Below the pieces are notes generated by a model that saw nothing but the letters and a program-made list of their open reading frames with translations, did no database searches and was not told the origin of the DNA. Shown here in pieces: positions 62,495 through 64,000 of a stretch of DNA of 64,000 nucleotides. Made by a program: the position numbers and the translations under genes. The first letter of the stretch is position 1; the number at the start of each line of letters is the position of its first letter. The stretch covers positions 4,898,001 to 4,962,000 of the forward strand of contig NC_060110.1 of the NCBI RefSeq assembly GCF_021155765.1, written 5' to 3'. This stretch comes from Diprion similis. Taxonomy: Eukaryota > Arthropoda > Insecta > Hymenoptera > Diprionidae.

Positions 62495-64000
62495 GCTGTA
62501 ACTTTTGATCCGTTGCTCGCAGCGTATTGGGACTGCGCTTAATCGATTCCTCTCGCAAAGTTACGTCGGAATAGCGCCTCAAAGAATTAATTGCAGTACT
62601 TTTCAAAGTCGTCGAAATTTTGGCCAAAAATCCAAAGGGGTTAGCCTTACTTTTTTGCTTATTTTCGGAGCCGAGAACTTTTCGTTCAGAAATCGATTTG
62701 CGTGACCATCTCTAGAGTAATTCGACCCCCAGGAACTCAGAAAACACATAAAAAAAAGCGTAGGACCAGCAGCAGAGAAATGACGATGAAAATCATGAGT
62801 TTTTCGGCTGTAACTTTTCAGCTATCGCTCGCAGCGTATTGGGACTGCGCTCAATCGATTCCTCACGCAAAATTACGTCGGAATAGCACCTTGAAGAATT
62901 AATTGCAGCACTTTTCAAAATCGTCGAAATTTTGACCAAAAATCCAAAGGGGTCAGCCTTACTTTTTTGCTCATTTTCGGAGCTGAGAACTTTTCGTTCA
63001 GAAATCGATTTGTGTGACCATCTCTAGAGTAATTCGACCCCCAGGAACTCAGAAAACACATCAAAAAGAGCGTAGGACCAGCAGCAGAGAAATAACGATG
63101 AAAATCATGAGTTTTTCGGCTGTAACTTTTCAGCTATCGCTCGCAGCGTATTGAGACTGCGCTCAATCGATTCCTCTCGCGAAATGACGTCGGAATATTG
63201 CCTGAAAAAATTGATTGCAGCACTTTCCAAAGTCGTCGAAATTTTGGCCGAAAATTCAAAGGGGTTAGCCTTACTTTTTTGCTCATTTTCGGAGCTGAGA
63301 ACTTTTCGTTCAGAAATCGATTTGTGTGACCATCTCTAGAGTAATTCGACCCCCAGGAACTCAGAAAACACATCAAAAAGAGCGTAGGACCAGCAGCAGA
63401 GAAATGACGATGAGAATCATGAGTTTTTCGGCTGTAACTTTTCAGCTATCGCTCGCAGCGTATTGGGACTGCGCTCGATCGATTCCTCTCGCGAAATGAC
63501 GTCGGAATAGCGCCTGAAAAAATTAATTGCAGCACTTTCCAAAGTCGTCGAAATTTTTGCCGAAAATTCGAAGGGGTTAGCCTTACTTTTTTGCTTATTT
63601 TCGGAGCCGAGAACTTTTCGTTCAGAAATCGATTTGCGTGACCATCTCTAGAGTAATTCGACCCCCAGGAACTCAGAAAACACATAAAAAAAAGCGTAGG
63701 ACCAGCAGCAGAGAAATGACGATGAAAATCATGAGTTTTTCGGCTGTAACTTTTCAGCTATCGCTCGCAGCGTATTGGGACTGCGCTCAATCGATTCCTC
63801 TCGCGAAATTACGTCGTAATGGCACCTTGAAGAATTAATTGCAGCACTTTTCAAAATCGTCGAAATTTTGGCCAAAAATCCAAAGGGGTCAGCCTTACTT
63901 TTTTGCTCATTTTCGGTGCTGAGAACTTTTCGTTCAGAAATCGATTTGTGTGACCATCTCTAGAGTAATTCGACCCCCAGGAACTCAGAAAACACATCAA
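62495..64000 (+). repeat. 312-bp tandem satellite array (4 full units plus a partial one, runs off the window)
   Basis: The phrase GCTGTAACTTTT starts at 62495, 62807, 63119, 63431 and 63743, exactly 312 bases apart each time. The phrase TCTCTAGAGTAATTCGACCC does the same from 62709. Units are highly similar, and the last is cut by the window end after 258 bases. Units 1 and 4, and units 2 and 5, share private variants, so a three-unit (936 bp) higher-order repeat is likely. The unit is a multiple of three, so open frames recur on both strands, but they show no family and are not genes. It may be a pericentromeric or interspersed satellite. Confidence 0.95.

Noticed and set aside
62702..63838. 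Repeated 60-80 codon frames on both strands of the satellite
   Set aside because: They recur because the 312-base unit is a multiple of three; no start, splice or family evidence supports a protein.

Overview
This window is AT-rich animal nuclear DNA, almost certainly from an insect. The evidence is short coding exons with GT-AG introns, clear arthropod-type orthologues (an Orai with the fly-like N-terminal exon and a SEC14-like protein with a GOLD domain), and dispersed DNA-transposon and SINE debris. A Cys-only selenoprotein M homologue fits an insect lineage that lost selenocysteine, such as Hymenoptera; that placement is inference. Most ORFs of 60-100 codons here are chance. The real genes were found by joining exons whose phases fit and whose translations match known families.

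Layout, left to right. (1) 109-2426, plus: four-exon SELENOM-like secretory-pathway protein with CxxC in place of CxxU and a KDEI C-terminus. (2) 7637-5184, minus: four-exon RNF185/RNF5-type membrane RING E3 ligase, convergent with gene 1. (3) 7.6-16.4 kb: no convincing gene; degenerate ATTTCA repeats and other dispersed repeats. (4) 16389-21231, plus: three-exon DNAI4 (WDR78)-like axonemal dynein intermediate chain with a small MITE in intron 2. (5) 21.2-29.2 kb: intergenic, with a long hairpin whose loop holds a perfect DR1 nuclear-receptor motif, plus dispersed repeats. (6) 29212-33777, plus: three-exon Orai calcium channel with two possible start codons and a MITE in intron 1. (7) 33.8-41.7 kb: repeat-rich, with a broken retrotransposon reverse transcriptase near 38.4-38.85 kb. 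(8) 41735-58398, plus: ten-exon SEC14-like CRAL-TRIO/GOLD protein with an 8 kb first intron, several inserted foldback elements and one GC-AG intron. (9) 60319-59050, minus: three-exon TXNDC17, tail-to-tail with gene 8. (10) 60.8-61.2 kb: a tRNA-derived SINE. (11) From about 61.5 kb to the window end: the edge of a satellite array with a 312 bp unit that shows a three-unit higher-order pattern.

The six genes do not form a pathway. Three have membrane or ER-related roles (SELENOM-like, RNF185, Orai), one is a lipid-transfer protein, one a cytosolic disulfide reductase and one ciliary. No new gene system was found. The more interesting points are the Cys/KDEI SELENOM form, the GC-AG intron, the possible mitochondrial leader of TXNDC17, the DR1-bearing hairpin and the satellite edge.
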